From contig NZ_JAPDOD010000007.1 in assembly GCF_027587205.1 (NCBI RefSeq), forward strand, positions 135,325 to 199,324: a DNA stretch of 64,000 nucleotides, in the 5' to 3' direction. A program made the position numbers and the translations under genes. Shown one piece after another: positions 44,044-53,524 of this stretch. The stretch is from Solirubrobacter ginsenosidimutans. GTDB taxonomy: Bacteria > Actinomycetota > Thermoleophilia > Solirubrobacterales > Solirubrobacteraceae. Within the stretch, counting starts at the first letter, position 1; the number at the start of each line of letters is the position of its first letter. The notes below the pieces were generated by a model. The model saw only the letters and a program-made list of their open reading frames with translations. It did not search any database and was not told where the DNA came from.

Positions 44044-45495
44044 ATGTTCGAGACAAGCATGGAGTCGGAGTACGAAGGCGGGCGCCGGCGCAGACGGTAC
44101 GGACCGCCGGGCCAGTCGGAGTACGAGCGCTACGGCGAAGGCGAGGAGCAGTTCGCTCCCGGCGAGTACGAGGGCGAATCCGAGTACGAGGGCGAGGGCG
44201 AAGGCGAAGGCGAGTACAGCGGGTTCGGCCCCGGCGAGTACGAGGGGGAATACGAGGGCGAGGGCGAGGGCGAAGGCGAGGGAGAGGAGGAGCGGTTCTT
44301 CCCGCTGATCCCGATCGCCGGCAAGGTCCTCGGCGGCCTGCTCGGCGGCCTGCTCAAGGAGGGCGAGGGCGAGGGCGAATACGAGGGCGAGGGCGAAGGG
44401 GAGGGCGAGGCCGGCGAGGCCGAAGAGGAGTTGCTCGGCAAGATCCTCTCGTCCGTGCTCGGGCGCGAGACCGAATACGCCGAGGCGCCGCTGCCACCCG
44501 CGCACGAATCGCAGTTCGCCGAACGCCTGATGGAGGTCTCCTCCGAGGAGGAACTCGCGCAGGTGCTCGGCGGGATCGTCAACGCCGTTGGCCGCGCCGT
44601 TCAGGGCGTGCGCACCGCGGTCAACTCGCCACAGGGGCGCGCCGTCATCAACGCGGTCGGACCGGTGGCGCAGGCCGCGCTCACCGGCGGCGGCTCGATG
44701 CTCGAGTCCGAAGCAGGCGAGCTCAGCCACGAGCAGGGGCACTACGAAGCGGCCCGCCGCCTCGTCCAGCTGACCTCGACGGCGGCGCGCGACGCGGCCA
44801 TGGCTCCGGCCGGCGCCGATCCGGAGCTGGTGGGCGAGTTCGCGCTCTTCCGCGCGGCACGCCACTTCGCGCGCCCGTTCTTCTTCCGCGGGCTGCGCGC
44901 GTTCTCCCCGTACGCGCGTCGCTACTACGGCCGCGGCTACTACGGCTACCGGCGCCCGTACGCGGGGCGCTACGGCTATGGCTACCGCTACGGCTACGGC
45001 CCGCGTCCGTGGGGCTATCGCGGCTACGCGTACCCGCCCGCGTGGGCGTACCCGCCGCCGCCACCGCCCGAGCCGATGCCGGTGCCCGAGCCGCCGCCTC
45101 CGCCCCCGCCGCCGCCTCCGCCCCCACCACCGCCGCAACCGCCGGCCGGCGCCGACGCGCAGGCCCAGGCGCCCGCCGGTGGCGGAGCCGGCGGCGGCTC
45201 GGGCGGGGCCCAGAGCGAATGGGGCTGGGGCCGGCGCCGCGGCTACGGCGGCTACCGCGGCCGGTACCGCGGATACCGCGGCTATCGCGGGGGCTGGGGC
45301 GGCCGGTACCGGGGGTGGCGCTCCGGCGGCTATGGCGGCTATGGCGGCTATGGCGGCGGCGGCGGTGGCGGGGACGAGGACGACGACGGCCAGCAGCAGG
45401 AGAGCGGCTTCGGCCCTTACGGCGGCATGGACGGCGGCGGTGCGAGCGGTCGCTGGATCCGCCGCGACGGCAAGATCATCCTGTTGGGCGTCTGA
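44044..45495 (+). CDS. Low-complexity protein: acidic EGE repeats, helical core, Tyr/Gly and poly-Pro tail
   Basis: A 483-residue protein with a GGGAGAT ribosome site. Residues about 20-85 and 100-125 are acidic repeats ([18 protein letters not shown]). Between them a hydrophobic stretch reads [20 protein letters not shown]. Residues 155-275 form the helical core shared with the previous gene. The rest is low complexity: [20 protein letters not shown], a run of about 15 prolines near 350, and [17 protein letters not shown] with [11 protein letters not shown]. The tail is strongly basic and aromatic and could bind nucleic acid or the acidic head, or drive phase separation. No enzyme function is seen. 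Confidence 0.78.
   Translation: MFETSMESEYEGGRRRRRYGPPGQSEYERYGEGEEQFAPGEYEGESEYEGEGEGEGEYSGFGPGEYEGEYEGEGEGEGEGEEERFFPLIPIAGKVLGGLLGGLLKEGEGEGEYEGEGEGEGEAGEAEEELLGKILSSVLGRETEYAEAPLPPAHESQFAERLMEVSSEEELAQVLGGIVNAVGRAVQGVRTAVNSPQGRAVINAVGPVAQAALTGGGSMLESEAGELSHEQGHYEAARRLVQLTSTAARDAAMAPAGADPELVGEFALFRAARHFARPFFFRGLRAFSPYARRYYGRGYYGYRRPYAGRYGYGYRYGYGPRPWGYRGYAYPPAWAYPPPPPPEPMPVPEPPPPPPPPPPPPPPPQPPAGADAQAQAPAGGGAGGGSGGAQSEWGWGRRRGYGGYRGRYRGYRGYRGGWGGRYRGWRSGGYGGYGGYGGGGGGGDEDDDGQQQESGFGPYGGMDGGGASGRWIRRDGKIILLGV
44145..44420 (+). repeat. Short tandem repeats coding for EGE/EYEG units
   Basis: Two blocks (about 44145-44290 and 44360-44412) consist of GAGGGCGA and GGCGAAGGCGAG units in 6- and 9-bp periods, interrupted by TAC codons. 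Such repeats are prone to length change. Confidence 0.8.
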
Positions 45496-45499
45496 GCCG

Positions 45500-46840
45500 A
45501 TGCGCGACGAGCCGTCCGCGACCTGGCTGCTGGAGCAGGAGACCCGCGCGCTGTTGACCCGCCTGGCAGCGGTCCAACCGTTCGTGCTCCAGGAGACCCA
45601 TGTCGCGGCGGCGGCGCTCTCACCCGCCGCGCTGGCGGCGATCGAGGACTACCTGATCACCGGCCGGCGCGAGGTGCACCGGCGCGCCCGGGCCTTCCTG
45701 CGCTGGCTGCGCGGCCCGGGCGCCACGGCTCCCGCGGCCGAGCAGCAGCGGCGCTTCTGGATGCTGCGGTTGAGCTTCCAGAGCGCCCTGTCGCAGTTCG
45801 ACCTGTTCTCGGAGGTGATCACGCAGCGCAGCGAGCACGACAACGGCGTCCTGCTGTCCGGCCTGGACGTGGCGGCCGCGGAGGCGCTGCTCGTGCCCGG
45901 CGACTTCTATGAAGGCCCGCCGGTGATCTGCTCGCTGCACCGCGGGCTCGGCGGATCGATCCGCCGGGTCCAGACTCGCCTGCCGGGCGGCGGCGAGACG
46001 CCCGTGGCGCTGATCCGCATCCCGCGCGAGCGGATGATCGGGTACGGCATCGCGTCCTCGCTCGTGCACGAGGTTGGCCACCAGGGTGCGGCGCTGCTGC
46101 GCCTCGTGGATTCGCTGCGCGCCCCGCTGCGCGAGATCCGCCGGCACGCGCGGCCGCGCCCGGCCTGGGACATGTGGGACCGCTGGATCTCGGAGATCGT
46201 GGCCGACTACTGGGCGATCAGCCGGATCGGCATCGGGTCGACGCTCGGCCTGATCGGCCTGGTGAGCCTGCCCCGCGGCTTCGTGTTCCGGCCCTCCGAT
46301 GACGACCCGCATCCCATGCCATGGGTGCGGGTCCTGCTCAGCTGCGCGATCGGCGACCGCCTGTACCCGGACCCGCAATGGGAGCGCCTGGCTGCCACGT
46401 GGCGCGCCATGTACCCGCTCGCCGGCCTCCGCCCGGGTCTGACGGCGGTGATCGCCGATCTGCGGGCGACCATGCCGGAGTTCGTCTCGCTGCTCGTCGA
46501 GCACCGCCCGCCGCGCCTGCGTGGCTGGGCGCTCGGCGAGGTGCTCCGCAACCCGGAGCTGCAGCGCGAGTCGCTGTTGAATCGCTTCGCGTCGTGGGAG
46601 GCCGAGCCCAGCCGGATGGAGCTGACGCCGCCCACGGTCGCGTTCGCCGTCCTCGGGCAGGCCCGCGCGAGCGGGCGCCTCTCACCCGAGCGCGAGAGCC
46701 GCCTGCTGCGCCGGCTGATCTCCGCCTGGGCGGTGCGCAGCTCGCTCGCGACCGCTCGCGCCACGACCGAGACCGACATGTTCGTCGGCCAACCCACGAT
46801 CTGGGCCGGCGAGCCGCGGCGCGCGGCTGCCGTCACCTGA
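45500..46840 (+). CDS. HEVGH metallopeptidase-like protein of the sigma-54 operon
   Basis: A 446-residue protein starting 4 bp after the previous stop. The N-terminus is helical (TWLLEQETRALLTRLAAVQP). H190-E191-x-x-H194 lies in SSLVHEVGHQGAALLRL, and E232 in WISEIVADYWAISRIGIG could be the third zinc ligand, 38 residues later, as in gluzincins. The segment ADYWAISR and the following hydrophobic helix support a metallopeptidase fold. No signal peptide or full-length family match is recognised. It may process the repeat protein encoded just before it; this is inferred from gene order alone. Confidence 0.65.
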   Translation: MRDEPSATWLLEQETRALLTRLAAVQPFVLQETHVAAAALSPAALAAIEDYLITGRREVHRRARAFLRWLRGPGATAPAAEQQRRFWMLRLSFQSALSQFDLFSEVITQRSEHDNGVLLSGLDVAAAEALLVPGDFYEGPPVICSLHRGLGGSIRRVQTRLPGGGETPVALIRIPRERMIGYGIASSLVHEVGHQGAALLRLVDSLRAPLREIRRHARPRPAWDMWDRWISEIVADYWAISRIGIGSTLGLIGLVSLPRGFVFRPSDDDPHPMPWVRVLLSCAIGDRLYPDPQWERLAATWRAMYPLAGLRPGLTAVIADLRATMPEFVSLLVEHRPPRLRGWALGEVLRNPELQRESLLNRFASWEAEPSRMELTPPTVAFAVLGQARASGRLSPERESRLLRRLISAWAVRSSLATARATTETDMFVGQPTIWAGEPRRAAAVT

Positions 46841-46857
46841 CAGGAAGGAACAAGACA

Positions 46858-48645
46858 ATGACCACGCCCACCAAGCACTGCACCATCACCGCCCAGCCGC
46901 CCCGGATCGCCGCCGGCGGCATCGTGCTCCTGACCGCCACAGTCCCGGCATGCGAGGCGGGTGACTACACGGTCGAATGGATCGTCGAGGGCCCGACGCG
47001 GCCGCCGGATCAGGCCGCCCGCATCGCCCTCCTCGGCGCCACGACGGTGACCGGAGGCAAGGTGACCCTCGGCGATACGGGCGGGGACGAGATCCGGGCG
47101 ACCCTCGACACGACCCCGCTGGAGGCAGGCTCGTGGCGCGTGTCGGCCAAGCTGACCAAGGTCGGCGGCGACGGCAGCATCGACCTGTGCTCGGAGAACA
47201 TCGAGGTGACGCCGCGGCCGTTCGCGGCGGGCGACGACGTCGCCGTCACGCTCAAGCGCGCGGCGGTCCCGGCCACGCAGGATCAGCCGCTGTGGGTCGC
47301 GATCCGCAACAGCGCCAACGCGCTCCGCTTCGACCGCTACAGCCAGTTCATCGAGTCGCTGCTGTGCGCGGAGTCCGACGAGCCGCTCAGCGGCCGGGAG
47401 CGCAAACGTGCCGAGCACAAGCTGCGCAAGGTCAAGCGCCGCACCGCGTTGCCGTTTCCGAACGTCGATCGCTACCGGGTCCTGAAGGCCGCCACCGAGG
47501 TGTTCCTGATGACCCACTGCGGCGTCGACCTGCGCGACTTCCGCAACGTAGACGTCGAAGAGGAGAGCGCGCGGCTGAACCGGCAGGTGACGCGGGCCGG
47601 CCTCGAGGAAGAGATGCGCGAATACCTCCAGCGCGTCGCGGCCGGCGACGGCGAGTTCCTCGACGTGCTCCCGTACCTGGCGCTGATCCGCCGCCAGCTG
47701 GGTGACGTCGCGATCGTCGGCATCGACCGCGAGGGCGACGAGGCGGCCGAGATCTGCTTCGGCATCCTCGCGGAGAAGCTCGAGCAGCCGTGCTTCCTGG
47801 AGCTGTTGCACGAGTACTGGAACGACGAGGCCGGCGTCTTTCACACGATGAACTCGATCATCCGGCGCTTCCAGAACCGGCGCGCTCGCGGGCGCGATCC
47901 GCTGATCGGGATGGACATCAACCCCCTGCGGCCGCTGAACAACCTGCTGTGGGGGATGGTCCAGGACCAGCAGCACCGGCTCACGACCGCCCGGCGGGCG
48001 TATGAGTACGACCACCACTACGGGCTGGCGCTGGCCACGAGGCCGCGTCCGCCCGTGCGCGGCGCCGACTCGCGCTCGCGGTTCATCGGGGCCTACCACC
48101 ACCTGCTGGCGCTGTGCGCGGTCTTCTACACGCAGGACGACAACACCACGGTGATCGCCGACGGCTTCCCGGTGCTCAACGCGCTCAAGGAGACGCACCT
48201 GCTGCTCACCGAGGGCGCGCACAACCAGTACGGCGACCTGCCGTGGACTGCCCGGCACGAGGCCCTGATGTACCAGTGGATCCTCGCGAGCCCGGAGATG
48301 CGCGAGTTCCTGCCGATGCGGACGATGGTCGCCTACCCCGAGCCGTGGATCGGGTCGGTCGAGGCGATGAACAAGCTCCAGGGCTGGGCGGACATGTCGG
48401 TCGTGCACTTCCGCGACCTGTCGGTGTTCGGCGAGCAGCTGCTGCTGGGGATCCGCTTCGGTGCGTGGTCGGACGTGATCGACCCCAACCAGGCGGCGAA
48501 CTGGGTCCGCTATTGGCGCCCGGAGATCCAGGGCTACATCCACGCCTACCGAGCGGTGACCGGCGTCGACCTCACCCAGCGCGGGGACCGCTCGCTGCCG
48601 CCCTACGGCCCGCGCCACGGCGCGCCCGCCGGCGCTTACCGGTGA
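46858..48645 (+). CDS. Last gene of the sigma-54 operon, unknown function
   Basis: A 595-residue protein with AAGGA 9 nt before ATG 46858. Residues 1-120 are beta-rich (ITAQPPRIAAGGIVLLTATV, then GDYTVEWIVEGP) and look like an Ig-type fold. Residues about 145-600 are helical and rich in aromatic residues and histidines (AYHHLLALCAVFYTQDDNTT, GAHNQYGDLPWTARHEAL, ANWVRYWRPEIQGYIHAY). There is no signal peptide, membrane segment or catalytic signature I can name. Its stop is 3 bp from the stop of the convergent activator gene. Confidence 0.7.
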   Translation: MTTPTKHCTITAQPPRIAAGGIVLLTATVPACEAGDYTVEWIVEGPTRPPDQAARIALLGATTVTGGKVTLGDTGGDEIRATLDTTPLEAGSWRVSAKLTKVGGDGSIDLCSENIEVTPRPFAAGDDVAVTLKRAAVPATQDQPLWVAIRNSANALRFDRYSQFIESLLCAESDEPLSGRERKRAEHKLRKVKRRTALPFPNVDRYRVLKAATEVFLMTHCGVDLRDFRNVDVEEESARLNRQVTRAGLEEEMREYLQRVAAGDGEFLDVLPYLALIRRQLGDVAIVGIDREGDEAAEICFGILAEKLEQPCFLELLHEYWNDEAGVFHTMNSIIRRFQNRRARGRDPLIGMDINPLRPLNNLLWGMVQDQQHRLTTARRAYEYDHHYGLALATRPRPPVRGADSRSRFIGAYHHLLALCAVFYTQDDNTTVIADGFPVLNALKETHLLLTEGAHNQYGDLPWTARHEALMYQWILASPEMREFLPMRTMVAYPEPWIGSVEAMNKLQGWADMSVVHFRDLSVFGEQLLLGIRFGAWSDVIDPNQAANWVRYWRPEIQGYIHAYRAVTGVDLTQRGDRSLPPYGPRHGAPAGAYR

Positions 48646-48648
48646 CGT

Positions 48649-49962
<1,314 letters not shown>

Positions 49963-49972
49963 CGGAGTGGGC

Positions 49973-50605
49973 TCAGGGACGAGAAGTGCCGCCGCCGGCC
50001 TCGTCGTCGGCCTGCGCCGCCGTGACGGCCTCGCTCTCGGCGAACTCCTCGAGGACATCGGCGGCGGCGCGTTTGGTCGCCGCGTCGGCTTCGAGCTCGG
50101 CGGCGATGGCGGACTTTTCGCTCGCCGCGCGCGCGTCCGCGTCGTCGGCCAGGGCGACGCCGCGGACCGCGTGCAGCGCCGCCTCTTCGCGCAGCGCTCC
50201 GGCGACGGCGTCCTTCACCCGTGCCACGGTCTTGAGGTCCTCGGCGATGGCGACGTGGTCCGCGGCCCGGACCTTCAGCGCGGCCGCGCGTGCGGCGGAC
50301 TGCGCCTGCACGCCCGTGCGCTGCCGGCGCTTGCGGCGGGTCAGGCGCTCCCCGACGATCAGCGGATCGACGCCGTCCACGAGGTCGAATTCCGTCACCG
50401 GGAGCGCGATCGTGCGGAACTCGTCCGCGGTCGTGTCGACGACCTCGGCGTGACGCAGCGCGGAGATCGCGCGGCGCACGCGTTTGGGCGAGCGATAGGT
50501 CTCGGGGCTCTGCGCCACCTCGTTTCCATCGGCGACGAGACGCCATCGGAAACGATCGTCGTCCGCGACGATCTCGAACAGGGTGCGCTTCATCTCTCGT
50601 TTCAT
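49973..50605 (-). CDS. DUF1508 (YegP-like) domain protein with Ala-rich helical tail
   Basis: A 210-residue protein from ATG 50605, preceded by GGGAGG; it overlaps the upstream stop by 4 bp (ATGA). The N-terminal 50 residues (LFEIVADDDRFRWRLVADGN, then SPKRVRRAISALRHA) match one DUF1508/YegP repeat, a small beta-rich module. The remaining 140 residues are Ala/Glu-rich coiled coil (AALKVRAADHVAIAEDLKTV). It lies between a short gene and the sigma-54 activator. It might bind the activator or sense a signal for it, since the activator lacks a working receiver; this is an inference. Confidence 0.75.
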   Translation of the reverse strand: MKREMKRTLFEIVADDDRFRWRLVADGNEVAQSPETYRSPKRVRRAISALRHAEVVDTTADEFRTIALPVTEFDLVDGVDPLIVGERLTRRKRRQRTGVQAQSAARAAALKVRAADHVAIAEDLKTVARVKDAVAGALREEAALHAVRGVALADDADARAASEKSAIAAELEADAATKRAAADVLEEFAESEAVTAAQADDEAGGGTSRP

Positions 50606-50760
50606 CGGGCCTCCCCGTACAGTCGAAGCGCGTCGGCGGCGTAGCCACGCCGGCGGCGGATCACGTCTTGGACCGCGGCGATCGCGTCGCACAGTGCAGG
50701 CTGCGCGCCTGCCGGAGCGCGTTGCTGGGTCCAATCGCCTATCGCCGCAAGTGCCGTCAT
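50602..50760 (-). CDS. Small 52-residue protein, first gene of the activator operon
   Basis: ATG 50760 has GAGG 7 nt upstream and lies 30 nt after the predicted sigma-54 transcription start. The protein (MTALAAIGDWTQQRAPAGAQ, then AIAAVQDVIRRRRGYAADAL) is a short helical protein with a basic middle. It overlaps the next gene by 4 bp, which supports translation. The function is unknown. Confidence 0.65.
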   Translation of the reverse strand: MTALAAIGDWTQQRAPAGAQPALCDAIAAVQDVIRRRRGYAADALRLYGEAR

Positions 50761-50800
50761 GCGCTGACCTCGTGCCGAACGGGCCGTTCGGCTCAGCTGC

Positions 50801-50816
50801 TGCAAGATGCGGGCCA
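50801..50816 (-). promoter_or_regulatory. Sigma-54 promoter of the activator operon
   Basis: Minus strand TGGCCCGCATCTTGCA, identical to the rpoN promoter at 39878 over all 16 bases. Predicted start of transcription is 50790. It places the activator itself under sigma-54 control. Confidence 0.9.
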
Positions 50817-50969
50817 AGTCGAAAGCGGACCGCGACTGCGCAACGGAAACTCCGTGGCAACCTCCCAAGCGCCCGGCAGCGTGTCAACCACGCCGCTCAC
50901 GGGCGCCTATACGTCAGGTTGAGGACACTTCGCGATGTCCGCGCGACGACAAACCGGAAACCGCGGGGA

Positions 50970-51389
50970 TCACGCCCAGGGGCCGACGCCGCCGACGCGC
51001 TCGAGGGTGTAGCGGACGGTGTACCCCGGTCCCCGTGGGGCCGGGAACGGCGCGTCCGGGGCGATGTAGACCTTGGCCAAGCGGTCGAGCAGCTCCCACG
51101 CGTCCTCGCTCGGCCCTTCGATCGCGGCACGCGCCCGGATCACCGCGTGGGGCGCGAGCAGCACGCCCGGTTCGCGCGGCGCTTCGAGCGAGAGCACGAC
51201 GCGTGGGTCGCGGTCGATGTTGCGCAGCTTGAGTTGCTCGCGGCGCATGTGGCCGCTGACGAGGGTGTCGCCGTCGATGCCGATCCAGATGACCGACACC
51301 TGTGGGCTCCCGTCGGCGTTGACCGTGCTCAAGTGGGCCAGCGGGCCGGGCTCGATGAGCGCCCGGAGCTCAGGGGAGACGTTGGGCAT
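50970..51389 (-). CDS. Pyridoxamine 5'-phosphate oxidase-like flavin/F420-binding protein
   Basis: A 139-residue split-barrel protein. The N-terminus LRALIEPGPLAHLSTVNADG followed by PQVSVIWIGIDGDTLVSGHM, and RREQLKLRNIDRDPRVVLS, is typical of the PPOX class F420-dependent proteins of actinobacteria. ATG 51389 is chosen; ATG 51407 is an alternative. Such proteins reduce quinones or biliverdin-like compounds with F420 or flavin. The substrate is not known. Confidence 0.82.
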   Translation of the reverse strand: MPNVSPELRALIEPGPLAHLSTVNADGSPQVSVIWIGIDGDTLVSGHMRREQLKLRNIDRDPRVVLSLEAPREPGVLLAPHAVIRARAAIEGPSEDAWELLDRLAKVYIAPDAPFPAPRGPGYTVRYTLERVGGVGPWA

Positions 51390-51426
51390 CGCGACCGATC
51401 TTCTCATCGTCGGTTAGGGTCGCGCC

Positions 51427-52794
51427 ATGAAAGAGGCGGCCGAGTCGCAGGCGGGCCTTGCGCCCGCTCCTCAGGCGCCGGTGGGCGCTTCGGTCTCAGG
51501 CGGCGCGGGAGCGGTCGCGATGGTGCTGCGGATGCAGAGCACGCACGGCAACGCGCACGTGTCCCGGCTGCTCGCGCAGCAGCGGGCGGGGGTGCTGGGA
51601 CGGATGCCGATCCGCCGCGGCGCCGGCCACGGATCGCTCGCCGAGGCCGAGACCGCACACGTCTACGAGCAGCCGAACGAGTCGAGCAAGGTCGTCGGCG
51701 AGCTCGCCAAGGGCAAGACGGTGGACCTGAGCTCGGACGAGGGCGATTTCTACGGCGTGGTCTTCGAGAGCACGAAGGGCTACGTCAAGAGCAGTGAGCT
51801 GGCCACGGCGATCGACGAGCTGCCGGCGGCCAAGGACGCCGAGTTCGCCGCGAAGGCCAAGACGGCGACCGACGCGATCGACGCTGCCGGCCATGTCGCG
51901 GGCAAGGCGCTGCGCGGCACCGGCACCGCGCCGGTGTCCAACGCCGGCGCCGGCCTGCCCGACTGGTTCCGCCAGCTCCAGTACAAGCTCATGATGGTCA
52001 CCACGTGGGCGAAGGAGGAAGAGGACGCCCAGCAGATCCTCGACGACTACCTCAACTACTACATGGAGGCCTGGCACGGCGACCTGCCGCCGAGCCTGAA
52101 GTTCCTCTTCCAGTACGCGGGGCGCAGCTCGATCAACCAGGCCAGCGCCGCCAAGGGCGGCGAGGAGAACGTGGGGAAGTTCGGCGGCGGGCTCAACGAC
52201 AAGGGCAAGCCGAAGCCGAACTGGTGCACGCAGACCAGCTCATCGGCGATCATCGCGGCGCTGCGCGACATGGGCTACGCGCCGGCGACCACGAAGATCG
52301 AGCAGTTCCTCGCCAACATCTCCTTCCAGAAGGTCGGCGGCGTGCCGAACCTCGTGTCCGCCCCGGCCGCCTACACCGCTCCGCTGATGCCGGGCGACCA
52401 GGTGATGTACCTCTTCGACGGGTGCCAGTACGGCGGCCACACCGTCACCGTGGTCGACGATCTCGGCGACTCCTTCCTGCACATCTCCGGCAACACCGGG
52501 GACGCGATCGCCGTCGGCGTCGGCGAGGCGAAGCGGCTCACGAGCGAACCGAAGGTCAAGGCCGGCGGCTCGTTCAAGCTGGGCGAATGCAACAAGACGT
52601 CCACCCAGGAAGAGCGTGACGCGTCCACGAAGTACATCGACGGGCTCGACTTCGGCGGCAAGTTCCTGACCTACTCGATCATCCGCGACAGCGCCTTCTT
52701 CGCCGAGATCGAGTCGATCCCCGGGCTCCCGCAGGACGAGCAGGACAAGCTGCTCAACAAGTACAAGCTCCGCCGCGTGACCGTCTCGACCTAG
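51427..52794 (+). CDS. Leader-tagged protein with SH3 and cysteine-peptidase-like domains, putative effector
   Basis: A 455-residue protein. Residues 34-42 (LRMQSTHGN, followed by AHVSRLLA) are a variant of the LQRSxGN leader also seen at 7191-8774 and 62111. An SH3-type domain spans about 76-126 (VYEQPNESSKVVGELAKGKT, then GDFYGVVFESTKGYVKSSEL). The C-terminal 200 residues carry C267 in NWCTQTSSSAIIAALRDMGY and H338 in QYGGHTVTVVDD, then HISGN, in the order of NlpC/CHAP-like cysteine peptidases or amidases. A cell-wall hydrolase delivered by the injection system is a fair inference. There is no signal peptide. Confidence 0.68.
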   Translation: MKEAAESQAGLAPAPQAPVGASVSGGAGAVAMVLRMQSTHGNAHVSRLLAQQRAGVLGRMPIRRGAGHGSLAEAETAHVYEQPNESSKVVGELAKGKTVDLSSDEGDFYGVVFESTKGYVKSSELATAIDELPAAKDAEFAAKAKTATDAIDAAGHVAGKALRGTGTAPVSNAGAGLPDWFRQLQYKLMMVTTWAKEEEDAQQILDDYLNYYMEAWHGDLPPSLKFLFQYAGRSSINQASAAKGGEENVGKFGGGLNDKGKPKPNWCTQTSSSAIIAALRDMGYAPATTKIEQFLANISFQKVGGVPNLVSAPAAYTAPLMPGDQVMYLFDGCQYGGHTVTVVDDLGDSFLHISGNTGDAIAVGVGEAKRLTSEPKVKAGGSFKLGECNKTSTQEERDASTKYIDGLDFGGKFLTYSIIRDSAFFAEIESIPGLPQDEQDKLLNKYKLRRVTVST

Positions 52795-53015
52795 TTCTGA
52801 GCCACGAGCAGCTCGGCCTTCTTGGCGGCGAACTCGGCCTCCGTGAGGATGCCCTCCTGCTGCAGCTGCGCGAGTTGTCGCAGCTGGGTCACCAGCTCGA
52901 TCTCCTCAGCCGAAGGGGTCGCGGGCGCCGGCATCGCCGGTGGCGCCGGCGGCGGGCTCGGCTCCGGCTCGTCGCGATGGCCGAGCAGACGCGGCCGTCC
53001 GTGCCGCCCCCTCAT
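52791..53015 (-). CDS. SHOCT-domain small protein
   Basis: A 74-residue protein from ATG 53015, overlapping the upstream stop by 4 bp. After a basic start and a Pro/Ala linker (PPPAPPAMPAPATP), the C-terminal 35 residues (LVTQLRQLAQLQQEGILTEA, then EFAAKKAELL) are a clear SHOCT motif, a short oligomerisation helix pair. In actinobacteria it often pairs with DUF6325 genes, as here. Confidence 0.82.
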   Translation of the reverse strand: MRGRHGRPRLLGHRDEPEPSPPPAPPAMPAPATPSAEEIELVTQLRQLAQLQQEGILTEAEFAAKKAELLVAQN

Positions 53016-53458
53016 GACGCCACTCCCTCGTGCTCGCGCGCGGCCACGACGGTCGCGTGCGGGATCCGCCCGAAGTCGACGAGCACGCCGTCCGCGGCCC
53101 GGACGGCGTCGGCGATCGTGCGCGCCCACAGGTTCTCCCACACGATCATCGCCGCCGAGGAGCCCGGCTCCAACTCGGCGGCGGCGGCCAGCACGTCCTC
53201 TTCGTTGAACAGGGTCTCACCGGCGACGCCCGCCGACTCGAACCCGGCCCGGACCTCCTCCTCGATCTCGTCGAGGTCGAAGGCCGAGATCTCGCCGGCC
53301 TCGTCCTTGCGGATGAACGCGACGTCGATGATGCGGATCGTGCCGTTCTCGGTGAGCTCGGCCAGCGCCGGGGCGATCCTTCCGGTAAAGCGGCTCCCCG
53401 GGAACGCGATGATCGCGTAGTCCACGGGTCCGATGTCCTCATTCGCCATGTTCGACAC
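53012..53458 (-). CDS. DUF6325 family protein
   Basis: A 148-residue protein beginning MSNMANEDIGPVDYAIIAFP, with the family's GRIAPALAELTENGTIRIID and the acidic middle FDLDEIEEEVRAGF. The C-terminal part (SSAAMIVWENLWARTIADAV) resembles the membrane-stress proteins of this family. ATG 53449 is an alternative start. It is co-transcribed with the SHOCT gene. The function is unknown. Confidence 0.78.
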   Translation of the reverse strand: MSNMANEDIGPVDYAIIAFPGSRFTGRIAPALAELTENGTIRIIDVAFIRKDEAGEISAFDLDEIEEEVRAGFESAGVAGETLFNEEDVLAAAAELEPGSSAAMIVWENLWARTIADAVRAADGVLVDFGRIPHATVVAAREHEGVAS

Positions 53459-53524
53459 CCTGGGCCGCGAGAGGGTGAGCGACCCTCATGCTCGGCGGAT
53501 GATCTGGTTACAGTCCGCGCGCAA

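Noticed and set aside
44145..44420. Tandem short repeats as a possible CRISPR or mobile element
   Set aside because: They are in-frame codon repeats of a low-complexity protein, with no spacers or transposase.
42009..45557. Open frame of 1182 codons overlapping the phosphatase and repeat-protein genes
   Set aside because: It is an Arg/Ala/Pro-rich shadow frame of GC-rich DNA, crosses two clear genes and has no domain.
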